Assembly: GCF_006543045.1 (NCBI RefSeq)
Contig: NZ_RBZW01000011.1
Location: 1-64,000, forward strand
From: Salinadaptatus halalkaliphilus
GTDB taxonomy: Archaea; Halobacteriota; Halobacteria; Halobacteriales; Natrialbaceae
Direction: 5' to 3'
Length of the DNA stretch: 64,000 nucleotides
In this document: positions 62,267-64,000 of the stretch, one piece after another
How positions within the stretch are numbered: the first letter of the stretch is position 1
Layout of the letters: each line of letters starts with the position of its first letter
The notes under the pieces: generated by a model
What the model was told of the DNA's origin: nothing
What the model saw: the letters and a program-made list of their open reading frames with translations, nothing else
Databases searched by the model: none
Position numbers and translations under genes: made by a program

Positions 62267-62624
62267 GGGACGACATACCATCCCACACTACTTAAGCGTT
62301 CGCTGAGATGTATGCTCGTCGCCACCGGCGGTCTCGAACAGCGCGACTCACCGACTGTCGACGCCGGCGACGGCCGTTCGCATCGGTTCACAGTCCGCTC
62401 GCCTTTGTTCGGCAGTCTGACCGACCCCTCTTCATAGCACGATACGTGAATCCGGCACGTCTCCCGTATCGGTCCGCTCGAGTCGGATGCGTTCGCAGAG
62501 ATCGGCCGCGGACTGATACGGTTTACTGTAAGTCATTTCCGGCGCAACCGCGACCCGGACGGCGGTTGCGCCGGTAAATCGTTACAGCAATCCGTATGAC
62601 CGACTGCGAAACGCCGAATCGGGT
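62267..62624. other. intergenic region with a palindromic element (about 358 bp)
   Basis: Divergent gap between the HTH-GNAT gene and the HExxH membrane protein gene. It carries copy 7 (62514-62599) close to the latter's start, and no convincing gene. Confidence 0.45.
62514..62599 (-). mobile_element. MITE-like palindromic element, copy 7 (B type, reverse)
   Basis: An 80-bp core in inverse orientation. Stem CCGGCGCAACCGC/GCGGTTGCGCCGG around GACCCGGACG. Flanks TGA on both sides (62514-62516, 62597-62599). It ends 25 bp before the ATG at 62625. Confidence 0.75.
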
Positions 62625-63035
62625 ATGATCGGGATGGACGTGGTGGTTGCTGGTTGCGGGCTCGTGCTGGCCGTCGCGGTGGGATTGGTGGCACACGAGT
62701 GGTCACACGCCGTCGTACTTCGACTCGCCGGGATCGAGTATACGATCTCGTTCGCACCAGGACACGCCGGTGGGGTCGGCGGACTGCTCGCGAGCTATCC
62801 GTGGGCCGTCGTTCGACCGTATCCGACCGGCGAAGAGTCGCCGTGGGTGTTACGTGTGGGGGCGCTTGCACCCTTCGTTCTCGCGGTGCCGGTCTGGTGG
62901 GGGATCGGCGTCGGCGTCGTCACGACGGACGCCCCGCTGACGATGGCGATTGCGATAGGGTGGCTGGCCTGTTCGATTCCGAGTCCACAGGACTTTTCGG
63001 TCGCCTTCTATGCAGATCGACAGCTCACAGAATAG
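62625..63035 (+). CDS. membrane protein with HEWSH zinc motif (site-2/DUF3267-like)
   Basis: 136 residues. MDVVVAGCGLVLAVAVGLVAHEWSHAVVLRLAGIEYTI has the HExxH motif inside a hydrophobic helix (residues 24-28 from the 62625 start), typical of intramembrane or DUF3267-type metalloproteins. Further hydrophobic helices lie at about 78-96 and 103-120. No third metal-ligand Asp motif of site-2 proteases (NxxPxxxLDG) is evident. It could be a structural zinc membrane protein. A start at 62634 is also possible. Confidence 0.78.
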   Translation: MIGMDVVVAGCGLVLAVAVGLVAHEWSHAVVLRLAGIEYTISFAPGHAGGVGGLLASYPWAVVRPYPTGEESPWVLRVGALAPFVLAVPVWWGIGVGVVTTDAPLTMAIAIGWLACSIPSPQDFSVAFYADRQLTE

Positions 63036-63548
63036 ACAAGCGGATCGAGGCCATAGCAGGCCTCGAGAGCGGTCGGACAATGGCGGAGCGGTCACACAGC
63101 CACGAGTAACCGCAGACGCCTGTTGAGCACGAGTGATCCACCGGCACTCTTCGTAATTGTTCCAGCGTCGATACGTCGTCGAGTCGGTGTCACGACGACA
63201 GTTGATAGTCGGTACGTTCAATAATAAAAGTAACTGTGTCCGCAAATAGATCTATATTGACCATATACGGCTACATTTGGTCACCAATATGCGTTGATAA
63301 TGCATTATAATTAAATCCATAAACGCCTGCCAGTCAATTTCGTGACAGTCGTCAGTTTGAGGGTGCTACTGATACGGATTGCTGTAACGATTTACCGGCG
63401 AAACCGCAGACGGGTCGCGGTTTCGGCGGTAACGACTTACAGTAAACCGTATGAGAGAGCAGTGGCGGACCGGTCGAACCAGCGACTGCGTAGCCGCCGT
63501 CGGGAGCGGAGAGTAACCCTTTTGCGGGACCCCCACACACGTCAGGGT
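63036..63548. other. intergenic region (about 510 bp) with AT-rich part and palindromic copy 8
   Basis: 63215-63330 is very AT-rich, with repeated TATA-like boxes (for example TTATAATTAAAT near 63305) and no coding bias. Copy 8 (63370-63454) follows. The promoter of the 63549 gene is probably between them. Confidence 0.5.
63370..63454 (+). mobile_element. MITE-like palindromic element, copy 8 (B type)
   Basis: A 79-bp core differing by one base (in the right stem) from copy 2 at 19859. Flanks TGA at both ends (63370-63372, 63452-63454). Confidence 0.75.
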
Positions 63549-63872
63549 ATGAGCGACTGGCCACACGATCCCGACGGGGAGGAAGGCAGTGAAGGGATGC
63601 GTAAGTACGATATGCGGATCATCGCCGACAAAGTCGACGAGGAGGAGGACTTTCCGATGGATGTCGACGAGTTCGTTGGTGAACACGGCGACGACCCAAT
63701 TCGGGTCAACCACCAGAAAGTCGTTGCCATGAGCGACATCTTTGAGTACGTCGACTCCGAGGAGTTCGAGACGATTCTGGACATGCACAAGGCCGTCGGC
63801 GCCGCGATGCGAGCGGGCGAGTTCTGGGACTACCACCCCAAAGGCGCAAACCCGGAAAAGAAACACGCCTGA
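63549..63872 (+). CDS. haloarchaeal conserved protein, probably DUF5785
   Basis: 107 acidic residues: MSDWPHDPDGEEGSEGMRKYDMRIIADKVDEEEDFPMDVDEFVGEHGDDPIRVNHQKVVAMSDIFEYVDSEEFETILDMHKAVGAAMRAGEFWDYHP. I take it for the family usually named DUF5785, but am not certain. It is helical and soluble, without catalytic motifs. ATG at 63549, about 95 bp downstream of palindromic copy 8. The last 128 bases of the window (63873-64000) show no gene. Confidence 0.8.
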   Translation: MSDWPHDPDGEEGSEGMRKYDMRIIADKVDEEEDFPMDVDEFVGEHGDDPIRVNHQKVVAMSDIFEYVDSEEFETILDMHKAVGAAMRAGEFWDYHPKGANPEKKHA

Positions 63873-64000
63873 GCTCGACTCTGTCGTTTCCCACTGTTTT
63901 TGCTGTGTGCGGATGAACAGCTAGCGGCAATACGAGGGTCCGACCGAGTCGCCAGCGTCCCGACGTGGACGGCCATCACGAATCTGGATTACGTATCACT

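Noticed and set aside
4579-63454. Reading the palindromic elements as plain transcription terminators
   Set aside because: They also occur in divergent gaps (49001, 62514), vary in orientation and mostly have 3-bp target duplications, which fits mobile elements better. A secondary role in termination stays possible.
1-64000. CRISPR arrays, rRNA or tRNA genes
   Set aside because: No regularly spaced short repeats and no cloverleaf-like or rRNA-like stretches were seen by eye; short tRNAs could still be missed without a covariance search.

Overview
The window is chromosomal DNA of an extremely halophilic archaeon, most likely a member of the Natrialbales (Natrinema/Haloterrigena-like). The reasons are a high G+C content with strong G/C in third codon positions, a very acidic proteome, TATA boxes placed about 27 bases before start codons (leaderless genes), and haloarchaea-typical families: HalOD1, SAMP-type modifier, GatD, UPF0179, DUF63, DUF354, paired PrkA kinases, and a bacterial-type NAD-dependent DNA ligase. 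No rRNA, tRNA, CRISPR array or intact transposase gene is visible.

Layout. 1-8.3 kb: the 5' part of isocitrate dehydrogenase, a CPxCG zinc-finger micro-protein, methionine aminopeptidase, an Nramp-like transporter, GatD, a GNAT enzyme, a SAMP1-like modifier and a SpoIIAA/STAS-like protein. 8.3-12.1 kb: two tandem membrane proteins with TrkA-C-like domains, divergent from an RCK potassium channel. 12.1-17.8 kb: nucleoside and pentose salvage (DeoC, ribose-1,5-bisphosphate isomerase, PfkB kinase, nucleoside phosphorylase, MaoC) plus DUF63 and HalOD1 proteins. 17.8-26 kb: HNH-like protein, AI-2E-family protein, LigA, M48 protease, M20 hydrolase, uS10-like protein, Nudix hydrolase. 26-31.7 kb: a probable surface-glycan cluster (FemAB-like, a frameshifted gene, GT4, alpha/alpha-toroid protein, DUF354). 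32-40.7 kb: glutamine synthetase, small regulators, SDR, response regulator, GDPD, a metallo-beta-lactamase lipoprotein with DUF3006, MFS, YjbQ, HEAT protein. 40.8-48.6 kb: the operon prkA2-prkA1-DUF444-spoVR. 49-53 kb: DUF5820-like, UPF0179, an exported acidic-tail protein, a glycosyltransferase, a HIT protein. 53-58 kb: trpB and the phosphate operon pstSCAB. 58.2-61.3 kb: a YeiH-type transporter preceded by an unreported 46-residue membrane ORF, and an orphan fused NuoCD. 61.5-63.9 kb: HTH-GNAT, an HExxH membrane protein and a DUF5785-like protein.

The most notable feature is a population of small palindromic elements between the genes. Eight copies (about 80 bp in all but one) have TACGG...CCGTA ends, a hairpin whose stem differs between copies but remains paired, and in six copies matching 3-bp TNA target duplications. 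A further deletion relic and a 107-bp element with different ends carry the same type of duplication. They look like non-autonomous transposable elements (MITEs). Two intact copies, and the relic, lie exactly in a stop codon that the duplication restored. A separate 73-bp palindrome family has two copies, one of which supplies the last two codons and stop of the SAMP1-like gene and so masks its C-terminal Gly-Gly.
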